A DNA stretch of 64,000 nucleotides, from the NCBI GenBank assembly GCA_002347025.1, contig DEAE01000024.1, forward strand, positions 1 to 64,000, given 5' to 3'. A program made the translations under genes and the position numbers. Source of the DNA: Acidobacteria bacterium UBA2990 (GTDB lineage: Bacteria > Acidobacteriota > Vicinamibacteria > Vicinamibacterales > UBA8438). This document shows, piece by piece, positions 18,635-28,002 of this stretch (positions are counted from its first letter, which is position 1; the number at the start of each line of letters is the position of its first letter). Under the pieces are notes generated by a model that worked only from the letters and a program-made list of their open reading frames with translations, had not been told where the DNA came from and did not search any database.

Positions 18635-18737
18635 AGCAGTGCATCTTCTAATAGACCCGCAAGCATAAAAAAAGTTCCTGTCGGGTTCATTTTTTGAACA
18701 GCAAGAAACGTCTAGGCACGAGCTCTTTGGAGCTACG

Positions 18738-19787
18738 ATGTTCGTATCCGATTTCGACTTTGAGTTACCTAAGGACAGAATCGCGCAGGCTCCTTCAGTC
18801 GAAAGAGAGGCTTCGCGCCTACTGGTTCTCGATCGAGGGGCTGGTACTCTGCGTCACCATAGAGTGACGGATCTCCCTCGTTTGTTGGAGCCAGGCGATA
18901 TGTTGGTGCTCAACGAGACGAGGGTGTTTCCAGCTCGATTGTTGGGTCGCCGCGTGTCCGGTAGTGGTAAGGCTGAATGTTTACTTCTAGCACGCCTCAA
19001 GAAAAACGATCACTGGGATGCGCTATTGTCCCCAGGACGGAAGCTCCAAGTGGGTACGGTCTTGGCATTTGAGGATCAAGGGTTCCGTCTCAATGCCGAA
19101 GTGCTAGATTGCCACGCCCATGGTAGGCGTACCGTTCGACTTTGGACGGAGGATGGAACCTCGGTTGACGATGCTATTGACAGGTTGGGGCATGTGCCTT
19201 TACCTCCTTACGTCAAGCGTCAGGATGACTCGACTGACAGAGAGCGGTATCAGACTGTCTATGCTAGGGTGCGTGGGTCTGTTGCTGCCCCGACTGCAGG
19301 ACTTCACCTGACCACTGAACTACTCGGGCAGCTACAGGCAAGGGACATAGAGGTTCGTCGGTTGACTCTGCACGTTGGATACGGCACGTTTCAGCCCATT
19401 CGAGTAGAGCGGGTCGAGGACCACCAAGTCGAGCCCGAGTCGTATGAAATACCTGATGAGACTGCGTCTGCTGTTACTCGGGCTATCAGGGCTGGGCGGC
19501 GAGTCGTGGCCGTTGGCACTACTACAACTCGTGCTCTCGAAACGGCTTATCGCAAAGGCGATGGTCTACTGCAACCTGGCCTCGGTCTTAGTGAGCTCTA
19601 CCTTTACCCTGGTGTAAGGTTTCATGTCGTAGGCGGTTTGTTGACGAACTTCCATCTCCCGCAGTCCTCACTGTTGATGCTGGTTAGCGCTTTTGCAGGT
19701 TGGGAATCGATACGTGAGGCTTATGCAGAGGCCTTGCGACAGGACTACAGATTTTACAGCTACGGTGATGCGATGTTGATTTTATAG
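18738..19787 (+). CDS. queA: S-adenosylmethionine:tRNA ribosyltransferase-isomerase QueA
   Basis: This 349-residue enzyme transfers the ribosyl part of SAM to preQ1 in tRNA to make epoxyqueuosine. It starts with FDFELPKDRIAQAP, the standard QueA N-terminus, and contains NETRVFPARLLGRR, GSVAAPTAGLHLT, HVGYGTFQPIRVE and GGLLTNFHLPQSSLLMLVSAF. The length is typical. queC, an earlier step of the same pathway, lies about 13 kb downstream, so queuosine genes are scattered. Confidence 0.95.
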   Translation: MFVSDFDFELPKDRIAQAPSVEREASRLLVLDRGAGTLRHHRVTDLPRLLEPGDMLVLNETRVFPARLLGRRVSGSGKAECLLLARLKKNDHWDALLSPGRKLQVGTVLAFEDQGFRLNAEVLDCHAHGRRTVRLWTEDGTSVDDAIDRLGHVPLPPYVKRQDDSTDRERYQTVYARVRGSVAAPTAGLHLTTELLGQLQARDIEVRRLTLHVGYGTFQPIRVERVEDHQVEPESYEIPDETASAVTRAIRAGRRVVAVGTTTTRALETAYRKGDGLLQPGLGLSELYLYPGVRFHVVGGLLTNFHLPQSSLLMLVSAFAGWESIREAYAEALRQDYRFYSYGDAMLIL

Positions 19788-19870
19788 GTGGGGCAGCCTT
19801 CCAGGCTATTTTACTGGGAGTTGGTTTTGGGTCGGTCCAGCGGTCTCTGATCGCTGGTGGCAACTGACTT

Positions 19871-19894
19871 GATACAATAGGAGACCATTGTATC
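19871..19894. repeat. Inverted repeat upstream of the tRNA gene
   Basis: GATACAAT and ATTGTATC form a perfect 8-bp inverted repeat with an 8-nt spacer, about 50 bp before the tRNA. It could be an operator or a hairpin. No function can be assigned. Confidence 0.5.
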
Positions 19895-19945
19895 GATGCG
19901 TCTACTGGACCATGTCGGTGGATGTGTTTGATAGAGTCTGACTTC

Positions 19946-20022
19946 GCCGGTGTAGCTCAGCTGGTTAGAGCACGCGGCTCATATCCGCGGCGTCCGGGGT
20001 TCAAGTCCCTGCACCGGCACCA
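19946..20022 (+). tRNA. tRNA with CAU anticodon, probably elongator tRNA-Met
   Basis: This is a 77-nt cloverleaf. The acceptor arms GCCGGTG/CACCGGC pair fully and are followed by discriminator A and an encoded CCA. The D arm is GCTC/GAGC. The anticodon stem CGCGG/CCGCG closes the loop CTCATAT, giving anticodon CAT. The T arm is CGGGG-TTCAAGT-CCCTG. CAT can mean elongator Met or, after lysidine modification by TilS, Ile (AUA). The overall sequence looks more like Met. The G1-C72 pair argues against the initiator. It lies just upstream of tilS. Confidence 0.93.
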
Positions 20023-20167
20023 TTTCCTCGCCACGGCGTCTTACGAGTGGCTGGTATTGGCCCAGCTGTTAAGCATTGAAATGACTAGCAGGTTTCGGAC
20101 GACATGCTATACCACTCGGATCTTCCTAGTTGAATGGTGGGGGACATAACGCCGCATCGAGATACTC

Positions 20168-21574
20168 GTGTCACTTAGCGAGCGTGTTCTTGCCTCAATC
20201 AGCCGGCAGGCGCTAATTCCCCACGGCGGTGGTGTTCTTGCCGCCGTATCTGGAGGTGGCGACTCTGTTGCACTGCTGTATCTCCTCGCGGAACTCTCAC
20301 AGAAGGGCGCGGTTTCCTTGCTAGGGGTGGTACATCTTAACCATCAGCTGCGCCGGCCAAGCTCTGAGCACGATGAAGACTTTTGTGGGAAGTTAGCTTC
20401 GACTTTGGGCCTCCCGTTTATCGTGGAGGCTGTAGATGTCGGTGACCTGGCACGAGTAAAAGGAATTTCTCGTGAACATGCTGGACATGTGGCCCGCTAC
20501 GATTTTTTCGAACGAGCTGCAGGTAAAGTCGGTGCAGTCGCTGTAGCACTAGGGCACACGATTGATGATCAGGCCGAGACATTTCTCCTACGGTTGCTGA
20601 GAGGAGCAGGTTCCGCTGGCCTTTCGGGAATGCGGCCAAGAATTGGTTGTGTTATTCGTCCTTTATTAACAGTCACGCGAGCTGAGCTGCGTCAGTACCT
20701 TACCTTGCAGCAGGTGTCGTTTCTGGAAGATGAGTCTAACGCCGACTTATCGATTCCTAGGAATCAAATCCGTCATGAGCTTTTGCCGCATCTCAAGCGT
20801 TACACACCAACAATTATTGAAGTTCTAGCACGGGAGGCTGAGATAGCAAGGGCAGATGAGGAATGGCTAGCCGATGTAGCAATCAGCCAAGGCTTGAATC
20901 TGCGTACCAGCATTGAAGGGGGAGTCGAGTTTAACGCAGAAGGCTTGGTGGCGCTTCCTGTTGCTGTTGCGCGCCGCGTGTTACGAGATGCTCTGGTTCA
21001 TGTTGCCGGTTCTGAGACAGTCAGTTTTCAGCAGATAGAACGACTGCGATATCTGGCTATGAATAGATCCGGTGGGATCGATTTGAGACGTTGCAGGGCT
21101 GAGTGTGTTGCGGGTGTCCTGCGACTGGTGACTCGGGAGGGGCGAGAGAGCAGGTTGGAGGTACCTTCATTTGCCTACAGACTCCCGGTGCCTGGGGAGG
21201 TGCAAATTCCTGAGGCAGGAGTCACTCTCAGCGCTAGGTTAGTAAAAGCGGGTCTGGCCTGCGGGTCAAATGTTTGGGCTAGTGGTGTGGCGACCGTTGC
21301 TGTGTCTTCTTTAGGACCACTTACCGTACGAAGTTGGCAACCTGGAGATTGGTTTCGCCCTATTGGTTTAGATGGACATCGTAAAAAACTGCAAGATTTG
21401 TTCGTAGATCGTAAGGTAGAGCGAACTGAACGAGCCCGTATTCCGGTTGTGTTGGATGATTTAGATCGCATCATTTGGGTGGTAGGCCATGGGGTTAGTA
21501 ATGATTTTCGGATCACCGAGAGCGCGGCAAGCGTGCTAGTCTTAAAGACTAAACCTCTAGGAGATAATCAGTGA
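20168..21574 (+). CDS. tilS: tRNA(Ile)-lysidine synthetase TilS
   Basis: This 468-residue enzyme converts C34 of the CAU-anticodon tRNA-Ile to lysidine so that it reads AUA. The PP-loop ATP site is VSGGGDSVALL (about 28-38). RRPSSEHDEDFC and ALGHTIDDQAETFLLRLLRGAGSAGLSGM are typical of TilS, and the C-terminal domain contains RSWQPGDWFRPIG. It starts with GTG, and its stop overlaps the ftsH start by 4 bp. The CAU tRNA upstream may be its substrate or a look-alike it must avoid. Confidence 0.93.
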   Translation: MSLSERVLASISRQALIPHGGGVLAAVSGGGDSVALLYLLAELSQKGAVSLLGVVHLNHQLRRPSSEHDEDFCGKLASTLGLPFIVEAVDVGDLARVKGISREHAGHVARYDFFERAAGKVGAVAVALGHTIDDQAETFLLRLLRGAGSAGLSGMRPRIGCVIRPLLTVTRAELRQYLTLQQVSFLEDESNADLSIPRNQIRHELLPHLKRYTPTIIEVLAREAEIARADEEWLADVAISQGLNLRTSIEGGVEFNAEGLVALPVAVARRVLRDALVHVAGSETVSFQQIERLRYLAMNRSGGIDLRRCRAECVAGVLRLVTREGRESRLEVPSFAYRLPVPGEVQIPEAGVTLSARLVKAGLACGSNVWASGVATVAVSSLGPLTVRSWQPGDWFRPIGLDGHRKKLQDLFVDRKVERTERARIPVVLDDLDRIIWVVGHGVSNDFRITESAASVLVLKTKPLGDNQ

Positions 21575-23472
21575 ATTCGACGACGCGTAGCCTTCTTTTC
21601 TGGATGTTTCTGGTGGTCTTGCTGGTGACGATCTGGAATTTGTCGTCTCAATTCCGGACCGGTGATAGCCCTGTTCCTTTTAGTGAGTTCATTAGATGGG
21701 TGGACACTGGTCAGGTTGACCGGGTCGAGTTGACCGGAAATGAGATTGTCGGCACTTCTTCGAGCGGTGAGCAGTTTCGCTCATACGCCCCACCTCAATA
21801 CGAAGGCCTGGCCAACAAGCTCATTGAACGTGACGTCGAGATCCAGGCCAAGGAAGCCGCAGCCAGTCCATGGGCGACCCTTTTGTACTCTTGGGCGCCG
21901 ATCCTGCTCATTATAGGCTTCTGGGTGTTTTTCATGCGCCAGGTTCAAAGTGGTGGTAACAAAGCATTATCTTTCGGAAAGAGCCGCGCTAAGTTGTCTT
22001 CGAGCACCCAGAAGAAAGTGACGTTCAAGGACGTCGCTGGTGTTGAGGAGCCCAAGGAAGAACTACAGGAGATCATCGAGTTTCTAAGGGAACCCCAGAA
22101 GTTTCAGAAGCTTGGTGGTCGGATTCCCAAAGGTGTTCTTCTGATGGGGCCTCCCGGAACTGGCAAGACCTTGCTGGCTCGAGCTGTAGCAGGTGAAGCA
22201 AATGTTCCTTTTTTCTCTATTAGTGGTTCAGATTTTGTGGAGATGTTTGTCGGTGTTGGCGCCTCTCGCGTTCGTGACCTTTTCGAACAGGGCAAGAAGA
22301 ATGCCCCATGTATCGTGTTTATAGATGAGATCGATGCTGTTGGTCGACATCGTGGTGCCGGTCTTGGTGGTGGTCATGACGAACGTGAGCAGACATTGAA
22401 CCAATTGTTGGTCGAGATGGACGGCTTTGAATTGAATGAAGGGGTTATCCTCGTGTCGGCGACCAACCGGCCAGACGTGCTAGATCCAGCGTTGCTGCGA
22501 CCGGGTCGGTTTGATCGTCGTATTGTTGTGAATCGTCCAGATGTCAAAGGTCGAGAAGGTATTCTCGGGGTGCATACCCGTAAAATTCCTCTGTCAGACG
22601 ATGTCGATGTCCACGTGCTTGCAAGGGGCACATCCGGGTTTTGTGGGGCTGACCTCGCTAACCTGGTTAACGAGGCTGCCCTCAACGCGGCACGCTACAA
22701 TCAAAAAACCGTTGCTATGCAAGACTTTGAATTCGCCAAAGACAAGGTGATGATGGGTTCGGAACGTCGGTCACTGATTATCAACGAGGAAGAAAAACAG
22801 ATCACAGCGATACATGAAGCCGGCCATGCTCTTCTTGGGGTCGAGCTTGAGCATACTGACCCAGTTCATAAGGTCACGATTATTCCGAGAGGGATGGCGT
22901 TAGGGGTTACCCAGCAATTACCTTTGGATGACAAACATAACTACTCGTCTGAATATCTGCATGATCAGGTTGCAGTTTTACTTGGCGGTCGTATTGCAGA
23001 GGAGATTACCAACTCAACGGTGACGACTGGAGCAGGTAATGACTTGGACCGTGTGACCGATCTGGCTAGGAAGATGGTATGCGAGTGGGGAATGAGCGAG
23101 ACGGTCGGCCCGCTTACTTTCGGGCGAAAGGAAGAGGAAATATTTCTCGGTCGAGATATTGCCCAGAATAAGGACTATAGCGAGGAAACAGCGATTAGGA
23201 TTGATCAAGAAATTAAAAGAATTGTCACGGACAATTACGACCGCGCTAGGTCCGTCATGACCGACAAGAAAAATGAGCTACTCCGCATTGCTGAAGAGTT
23301 GTTGACTCGTGAGGTTCTCACTGGAGAGCAGGTGAAACAGATTATTTCTGGTCAACCTCTTGAGGTGCCACCGCCTACCTCAGACCCGGTGGTTCCAGAA
23401 CAACCCACAAACTCAGAGACAGATCGGTCTTCGGTTGTCTCGCCGTTAGGCAAGCCCGTGCCTCAAGAGTAG
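21571..23472 (+). CDS. ftsH: Membrane-bound ATP-dependent zinc protease FtsH
   Basis: This 633-residue AAA+ protease degrades damaged or regulatory membrane and cytosolic proteins. Two membrane helices are visible (about 8-24 and 103-121), with a periplasmic FtsH-ext domain between them. Walker A is GPPGTGKT (193-200), Walker B is CIVFIDEIDAVG, the second region of homology is ATNRPDVLDPALLRPGRFDR, and the zinc site is HEAGH (415-419). The C-terminal tail is Pro-rich and probably disordered. It follows tilS, a common arrangement. Confidence 0.97.
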   Translation: MNSTTRSLLFWMFLVVLLVTIWNLSSQFRTGDSPVPFSEFIRWVDTGQVDRVELTGNEIVGTSSSGEQFRSYAPPQYEGLANKLIERDVEIQAKEAAASPWATLLYSWAPILLIIGFWVFFMRQVQSGGNKALSFGKSRAKLSSSTQKKVTFKDVAGVEEPKEELQEIIEFLREPQKFQKLGGRIPKGVLLMGPPGTGKTLLARAVAGEANVPFFSISGSDFVEMFVGVGASRVRDLFEQGKKNAPCIVFIDEIDAVGRHRGAGLGGGHDEREQTLNQLLVEMDGFELNEGVILVSATNRPDVLDPALLRPGRFDRRIVVNRPDVKGREGILGVHTRKIPLSDDVDVHVLARGTSGFCGADLANLVNEAALNAARYNQKTVAMQDFEFAKDKVMMGSERRSLIINEEEKQITAIHEAGHALLGVELEHTDPVHKVTIIPRGMALGVTQQLPLDDKHNYSSEYLHDQVAVLLGGRIAEEITNSTVTTGAGNDLDRVTDLARKMVCEWGMSETVGPLTFGRKEEEIFLGRDIAQNKDYSEETAIRIDQEIKRIVTDNYDRARSVMTDKKNELLRIAEELLTREVLTGEQVKQIISGQPLEVPPPTSDPVVPEQPTNSETDRSSVVSPLGKPVPQE

Positions 23473-23637
23473 GGAATCCTGCAATAGGCGTGGTGGCTTG
23501 TTTCGTTTCTGGATTACTGGAGACATGGTCATGGGTCTATTGGCCCATTCGGCTTGGTTCATCGTACAAGAAGTCAGGGAGGATGGCCGGGGGATGAGGC
23601 TTCCTCTTGGCTTGTGCGTTCATTCAGGGAGATCTGT

Positions 23638-24546
23638 GTGATACGCCGTCGTCGATTTGAGGTTCCGCTGTCAGGCCGACAACCACTTTCGTTGGGAGAA
23701 CGAACCTTGGTGATGGGGGTGTTGAATGTGACCCCAGATTCGTTTTCAGACGGTGGATGTTGGCAGGAGCCGTCCCGGGCAGTCGATCGCGCCATCGAGA
23801 TGGAGGAGTCCGGTGCGGCGTTGTTGGATATAGGTGGCGAATCGACTAGACCTGGTGCTGAGTCCTTGTCTGTAAAGGCTGAGCTCGCTCGAGTTATCCC
23901 GGTGCTTGAACGACTCGCTGGGTGTGTCCAGGTTCCCCTCTCAATTGACACTTATAAAGCGGAGGTTGCCCGGGTGGCTATTAACCATGGGGCAATGATA
24001 GTTAATGACGTTTCTGGGCTTTTATATGAACCGGAATTGGCGAATGTGGTGGCCGAACATCAGGCAGCCTTGATCTTGATGCATAACCGAGGTCGGTCTA
24101 GAGAGATGTATTCTCGGGCACGTTATCTTGATGTCGGCGAAGAGGTAGCAGATGAGCTTTCAGACAGCATACAGCTTGCTGTTCGCCAGGGTGTGAGCGC
24201 CTCGCGGATTATCATAGACCCTGGTCTTGGTTTCGCAAAACGGACGGACCAGAGCTATGCCGCGCTGGCCGCAGTCGATCGTTTGGTGGGGCTGGGCTAT
24301 CCAGTACTGGTCGGACCGTCGCGTAAGTCGTTTCTGGCTGGCAATGACAGCCTCGGTCCGAACGACCGTGAGTGGGGGACTGCTGCTGCCGTAACAGCGG
24401 CGGTTCTCGAAGGGGCACATGTTGTAAGGGTGCATCGGGTGCGTGAGATGGTTCGTGTTGTTGAAGTAGCGGATAAATTATTGGCTGCGAGCGAGAAGCT
24501 GCCACGCTGGGAGGTTGGGGATACCAGCTGGACCGAGCCAATTTAG
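23638..24546 (+). CDS. folP: Dihydropteroate synthase FolP
   Basis: This protein of about 302 residues joins p-aminobenzoate to dihydropterin pyrophosphate in folate synthesis and is the target of sulfonamides. Motifs visible are MGVLNVTPDSFSDGG, DIGGESTRPGAE, SIDTYKAEVA, NDVSGL, DPGLGFAKR and VGPSRKSFL. GTG 23638 has AGGGAG 6 bases upstream and is preferred over the longer frame from 23554. The gene sits between ftsH and cdaA, a frequent order in bacteria with c-di-AMP. Confidence 0.94.
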   Translation: MIRRRRFEVPLSGRQPLSLGERTLVMGVLNVTPDSFSDGGCWQEPSRAVDRAIEMEESGAALLDIGGESTRPGAESLSVKAELARVIPVLERLAGCVQVPLSIDTYKAEVARVAINHGAMIVNDVSGLLYEPELANVVAEHQAALILMHNRGRSREMYSRARYLDVGEEVADELSDSIQLAVRQGVSASRIIIDPGLGFAKRTDQSYAALAAVDRLVGLGYPVLVGPSRKSFLAGNDSLGPNDREWGTAAAVTAAVLEGAHVVRVHRVREMVRVVEVADKLLAASEKLPRWEVGDTSWTEPI

Positions 24547-24577
24547 ATAATGGTTCTGCCTGTCAAGGGCAATCCTG

Positions 24578-25393
24578 ATGGAGGGTTCGATGGGGGGGGG
24601 GCAATTGAGCCGTGTCGGCTGGTGGGATGTAGTCGATGTATGCATTGTAGCCTGGCTGTTCTATCAGCTTTTGAAATTGGTGAGGCGTAGTCACGCCATA
24701 CAGATCTTCACAGGGGGGGGGCTGCTCGTCACACTTTATTACGCTTCTCAATTTATGCCGCTACAGACTCTGAATTGGCTCATCAGAGATTTGTTTGGCT
24801 ACTTGGTTTTTGCTGCGATCGTGTTGTTTCAGGGAGATATTCGTCGAGCTTTGGCACACTTTGGGCGCGCTCCATTCTTCGCTCTTTGGGGCCGCTCGCG
24901 AGCGACCAGTGAATCCATCGAGGAGGTGTTGGAAGCTTTGCGAATGCTTGCTGACCAAGGGGTTGGGGCGATTGTGGCGATTGAGCGCGGGATGGGGTTG
25001 CGAAATTACGTCGAAAGTGGGATTCCGCTCGATGCGGAAGTTAGCTACGATTTGTTGGTCAGCGTTTTCAGGCCGGGTTCGCCTTTGCATGATGGGGCCG
25101 TGGTCCTCCAGAGCAATCGGCTTGCTGCTGCGGCTTGCTTCCTCCCGTTATCGGTAAATGTGCGGATTAGCAAGAATCTTGGAACCCGGCACAGAGCGGC
25201 GATTGGCCTGACCGAGGAAACCGACGCAGTTGCTCTTGTTGTCTCTGAAGAAACTGGCCAGCTGTCGTTAGTTGTCGACGGGCAAATAGAACAAGCTCTT
25301 GAGCTGGAACAGTTGAGAGGGCGTCTAGAGACCCTAATTTTGGGTTCAAGATATACATTGGGCCGTGAGCAGACGGCTGGAGAACTGGGCTAG
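24578..25393 (+). CDS. cdaA: Diadenylate cyclase CdaA
   Basis: This 271-residue enzyme makes cyclic di-AMP from two ATP. About three membrane helices lie in the first 90 residues, followed by the DisA_N/DAC domain with the DGA motif (172-174) and RHR motif (204-206, in GTRHRAAIGLTEE). It is followed with overlap by cdaR and then by glmM, the classic cdaA-cdaR-glmM cluster linking c-di-AMP to cell-wall precursor supply. The frame runs through two poly-G tracts, at codons 5-8 and 46-48, so a slipped base would end the protein early. Confidence 0.93.
   Translation: MEGSMGGGQLSRVGWWDVVDVCIVAWLFYQLLKLVRRSHAIQIFTGGGLLVTLYYASQFMPLQTLNWLIRDLFGYLVFAAIVLFQGDIRRALAHFGRAPFFALWGRSRATSESIEEVLEALRMLADQGVGAIVAIERGMGLRNYVESGIPLDAEVSYDLLVSVFRPGSPLHDGAVVLQSNRLAAAACFLPLSVNVRISKNLGTRHRAAIGLTEETDAVALVVSEETGQLSLVVDGQIEQALELEQLRGRLETLILGSRYTLGREQTAGELG
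24592..24601 (+). repeat. Homopolymeric G10 tract in the 5' end of cdaA
   Basis: Ten Gs in a row encode the end of Met5 and Gly6-Gly8 of CdaA. It is the longest homopolymer I noticed in the window. It could be a slippage or phase-variation site, or simply three GGG glycine codons. Confidence 0.8.
24713..24721 (+). repeat. Homopolymeric G9 tract in cdaA
   Basis: Nine Gs encode Gly46-Gly48 of CdaA, 112 bp downstream of the G10 tract. It is a second potential slippage site in the same gene. Confidence 0.8.
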
Positions 25394-26310
25394 TGAGTTT
25401 GGTTGGGATTGTTCGTGATTTTGGTCTCAAGCTAGTTGCCATAACTTGCGCTGCTACACTCTGGCTAGGTGTGGCAGGTGATCCCGAAGCGGAGCAGGGT
25501 CTACGGGTTCCACTGTTGTTTGAGAACTTACCGAGTTCCCTGGAGGTTCTAGGAGATCCGCCAGAAACGGTTGAAGTCCGGCTGAGTGGTCCGCCCACGA
25601 TTCTACGGAGCCTTGATGCGAATGATATAGAAGTTTTTATCGATCTGGCTTCTGAACGTCCAGGGGCGAGATTGTTTGATATGACAGTAGGTCGGGTGAG
25701 GACCCCATTGGGTGTCGAGGTGGTAAGGGTCGTGCCCTCGACCATTTCGGTAACATTGGAGGTTTCTGGGGAATCCCGCGTGGTTCCAATTGTTCCAGTG
25801 ATAACTGGCGAACCGTCATCTGGTTTTGTTATCGGCCGAGTGGAGGTGGACCCGGCGATGGTCACGGTGGTTGGGCCACTGAGCCGCCTGCGAGAGTTGC
25901 CTAATGTGACTACCGAGTCACTCGATGTGACTCAGATGTCTTCCCCATTGGAGTCTATAGTCACGGTGGGTGTGGTGGATCCGAGGCTTCGACTCATGGC
26001 CCCGCTCCAAGCCAGAGTCAGGGTCGAATTCATAAGATCACACGGCGAGAAGATCTTGACTGATGTGCCCGTTTTGGCTGTGAATATGGGGGTTGGATTC
26101 TCAATCAGCATGATGCCCCTTTCTGTTGCCGTCACGGTCAAAGGTCTGTCTGGCCAGATAGTGGGTTTTGACGAAGACTCCGTCGAAGCTTCGGTTGACC
26201 TTAGTGGTTTGGGAGTTGGTCGTTATAATTTGCCGGTTAATGTGAAGGCGAATCGTCCCTCCCAGGTTGTTGCTATTGAGCCCAGAGTGATTGAGGTTGT
26301 TTTAAATTAA
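25393..26310 (+). CDS. cdaR: YbbR-domain regulator of diadenylate cyclase, CdaR
   Basis: This 305-residue protein has one N-terminal membrane helix (about 11-27, LKLVAITCAATLWLGVAG) and then repeated YbbR-type beta domains. Each repeat carries the pattern P..VEVRLSGP / P..VTVVGP / P..VAVTVKG seen in CdaR. In other bacteria CdaR sits outside the membrane and tunes CdaA activity. The GTG start overlaps the cdaA stop by one base. The context cdaA-cdaR-glmM makes the call firm despite low sequence conservation in the family. Confidence 0.88.
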   Translation: MSLVGIVRDFGLKLVAITCAATLWLGVAGDPEAEQGLRVPLLFENLPSSLEVLGDPPETVEVRLSGPPTILRSLDANDIEVFIDLASERPGARLFDMTVGRVRTPLGVEVVRVVPSTISVTLEVSGESRVVPIVPVITGEPSSGFVIGRVEVDPAMVTVVGPLSRLRELPNVTTESLDVTQMSSPLESIVTVGVVDPRLRLMAPLQARVRVEFIRSHGEKILTDVPVLAVNMGVGFSISMMPLSVAVTVKGLSGQIVGFDEDSVEASVDLSGLGVGRYNLPVNVKANRPSQVVAIEPRVIEVVLN

Positions 26311-26463
26311 CGGTATTTAGGTAGATAGCGGCTTGCTATCTCAGTTGGCGCTTTAAGCAGGCATTTTGTCCAGTGACCTCAGGAACCTGCGGTTTTCACA
26401 TGCTCAGTCTGAAGTCCCGCCAGATGCTAGGCGATTCAATGAGATAACCAACAGGATATCCTC

Positions 26464-27813
26464 ATGCCCTTAAGCTTGTTTGGGACCGATGGAGTGCGCG
26501 GTAGGCCTGGCTTGCCCCCCCTGGATGAACCTACCCTTCTTCGGCTTGGCGCAGCAGTGGTCCAGACCTGCGGTAAGAAGAAGGGGAATGTTAGGGTGCT
26601 CATTGGTCAGGATACTCGTGAATCTGGAGCTTGGATCGTCCGCCATTTAGCTCGGGGAATCGAGGGCGAGTCTGGCCGGGTGGTTGATGGCGGAATTCTG
26701 CCAACTCCGGCGGTAGCCTTTCTAACCAAGCAGGGAGGGTTCGATGCTGGTTTAGTGGTGTCGGCTTCACACAATCCATTTCAAGACAATGGTGTGAAGG
26801 TGTTTACTCATGAGGGGATGAAGGCGGACGATGATCTGGAAGCTTGTTTAACCGAGATAGTGTCCGATCAAGAATTTGTTTGCTCAGAGGCTCCGCTGTC
26901 GACTCGTGAAGCTTCTCAATCTATCGACGCGTATATAGAGCACACGAAAAGGGTGTTTGATGGTGTCTCGCTGCCAAGCAATCTTCGGCTTGCGATTGAT
27001 TGTGCTAATGGAGCAACTAGCCGTATTGCCCCGGCTGTATTTGGTGGACTAGGGCTAGACCCAGTTGTGATCTGTAATGAACCGAATGGGCGAAACATAA
27101 ATCTTAGGTGCGGATCGACCAACCCTGATCGACTGGCTCGGACGGTGCTTGATAAGGGGTGTTGTCTCGGTGCGGCTTTTGACGGGGACGGTGACCGCGT
27201 CGTTTTTGTCGATCATCAAGGACAGTTGGTTAATGGAGATGCGATCTTGTTGGTGGCTGCTCGCAGGCTTGCTGCCATGGGTAATTTGAAGGAGAAAGCG
27301 ATTGTAGCGACGGTAATGAGCAATATAGCTCTTGAACAGATTCTACATGCCGATGGTATGTCGGTTCATTGGTGCGGTGTGGGTGACCGAACCGTGTGGG
27401 CCGAAATGCGTCAAAGAGGTATAGTGCTTGGAGGAGAGCAGTCTGGACATATTATCCTTGGTGACCACTTGCCAACCGGGGATGGCTTGGCTACAGCCTT
27501 ACTGATCATTCGGGCAATTGTCGAGACCGGGTCGGATTTGTGCGCCTTGGCAGCAGATTTCGTACCCGTTCCGCAGGTGTTGGTGAATGTAAAGGTTCGT
27601 CGGCGTGTCCCTTTAGCGGAATTACCGGAGGTTTCACGGCTGATCGCTGATGCCGAACGGTATCTCGCAAAGACGGGGCGTGTCATCGTTCGTTATTCGG
27701 GAACCGAGCCTTTGCTGCGAATTATGATCGAGGGGTCCAACAGGGAAGAAATCCACAGGTTGGCTCGGACTGTCGCAGATGGGGTGCGAGTCGAGATAGG
27801 GGCTGACCTGTAA
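26464..27813 (+). CDS. glmM: Phosphoglucosamine mutase GlmM
   Basis: This 449-residue enzyme converts glucosamine-6-phosphate to glucosamine-1-phosphate for UDP-GlcNAc and peptidoglycan. It begins LFGTDGVRGRPG. The phosphoserine loop VSASHNPFQDNG has its active serine near residue 102. The metal loop is DGDGDRVVF, the sugar-binding motif is GGEQSGHII, and the phosphate site is VRYSGTEPLLRIMIEG. The gap of about 150 bp after cdaR contains nothing recognisable except an AGGATATCCTC stretch just before ATG. Confidence 0.96.
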   Translation: MPLSLFGTDGVRGRPGLPPLDEPTLLRLGAAVVQTCGKKKGNVRVLIGQDTRESGAWIVRHLARGIEGESGRVVDGGILPTPAVAFLTKQGGFDAGLVVSASHNPFQDNGVKVFTHEGMKADDDLEACLTEIVSDQEFVCSEAPLSTREASQSIDAYIEHTKRVFDGVSLPSNLRLAIDCANGATSRIAPAVFGGLGLDPVVICNEPNGRNINLRCGSTNPDRLARTVLDKGCCLGAAFDGDGDRVVFVDHQGQLVNGDAILLVAARRLAAMGNLKEKAIVATVMSNIALEQILHADGMSVHWCGVGDRTVWAEMRQRGIVLGGEQSGHIILGDHLPTGDGLATALLIIRAIVETGSDLCALAADFVPVPQVLVNVKVRRRVPLAELPEVSRLIADAERYLAKTGRVIVRYSGTEPLLRIMIEGSNREEIHRLARTVADGVRVEIGADL

Positions 27814-28002
27814 GTGAGGTGGGTACTGGCGATTTGGTTCAGTTGATCTCAATATTGGGAGCTAGGCTTCGGCATGCTTTTCTGAGCGATGCCACTTGGC
27901 GGATGTGTCGCCGGGCGGGTCGTAAATTGAATCTTATCCGATAGTTCCGGGTGGCTGGCTGGCATGCCGGTTTTCTGATGCCTCAGGAGGCTGGAGGGAT
28001 GT

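Noticed and set aside
18675..18689. GTTC-N7-GTTC, matching the LexA box of alphaproteobacteria
   Set aside because: It lies upstream of queA, not of the ruv genes or another SOS gene, and the LexA motif of this organism is unknown. A chance match is likely.
19922..20149. 75-residue frame covering the tRNA gene
   Set aside because: The frame runs straight through a complete tRNA cloverleaf and has no other support.
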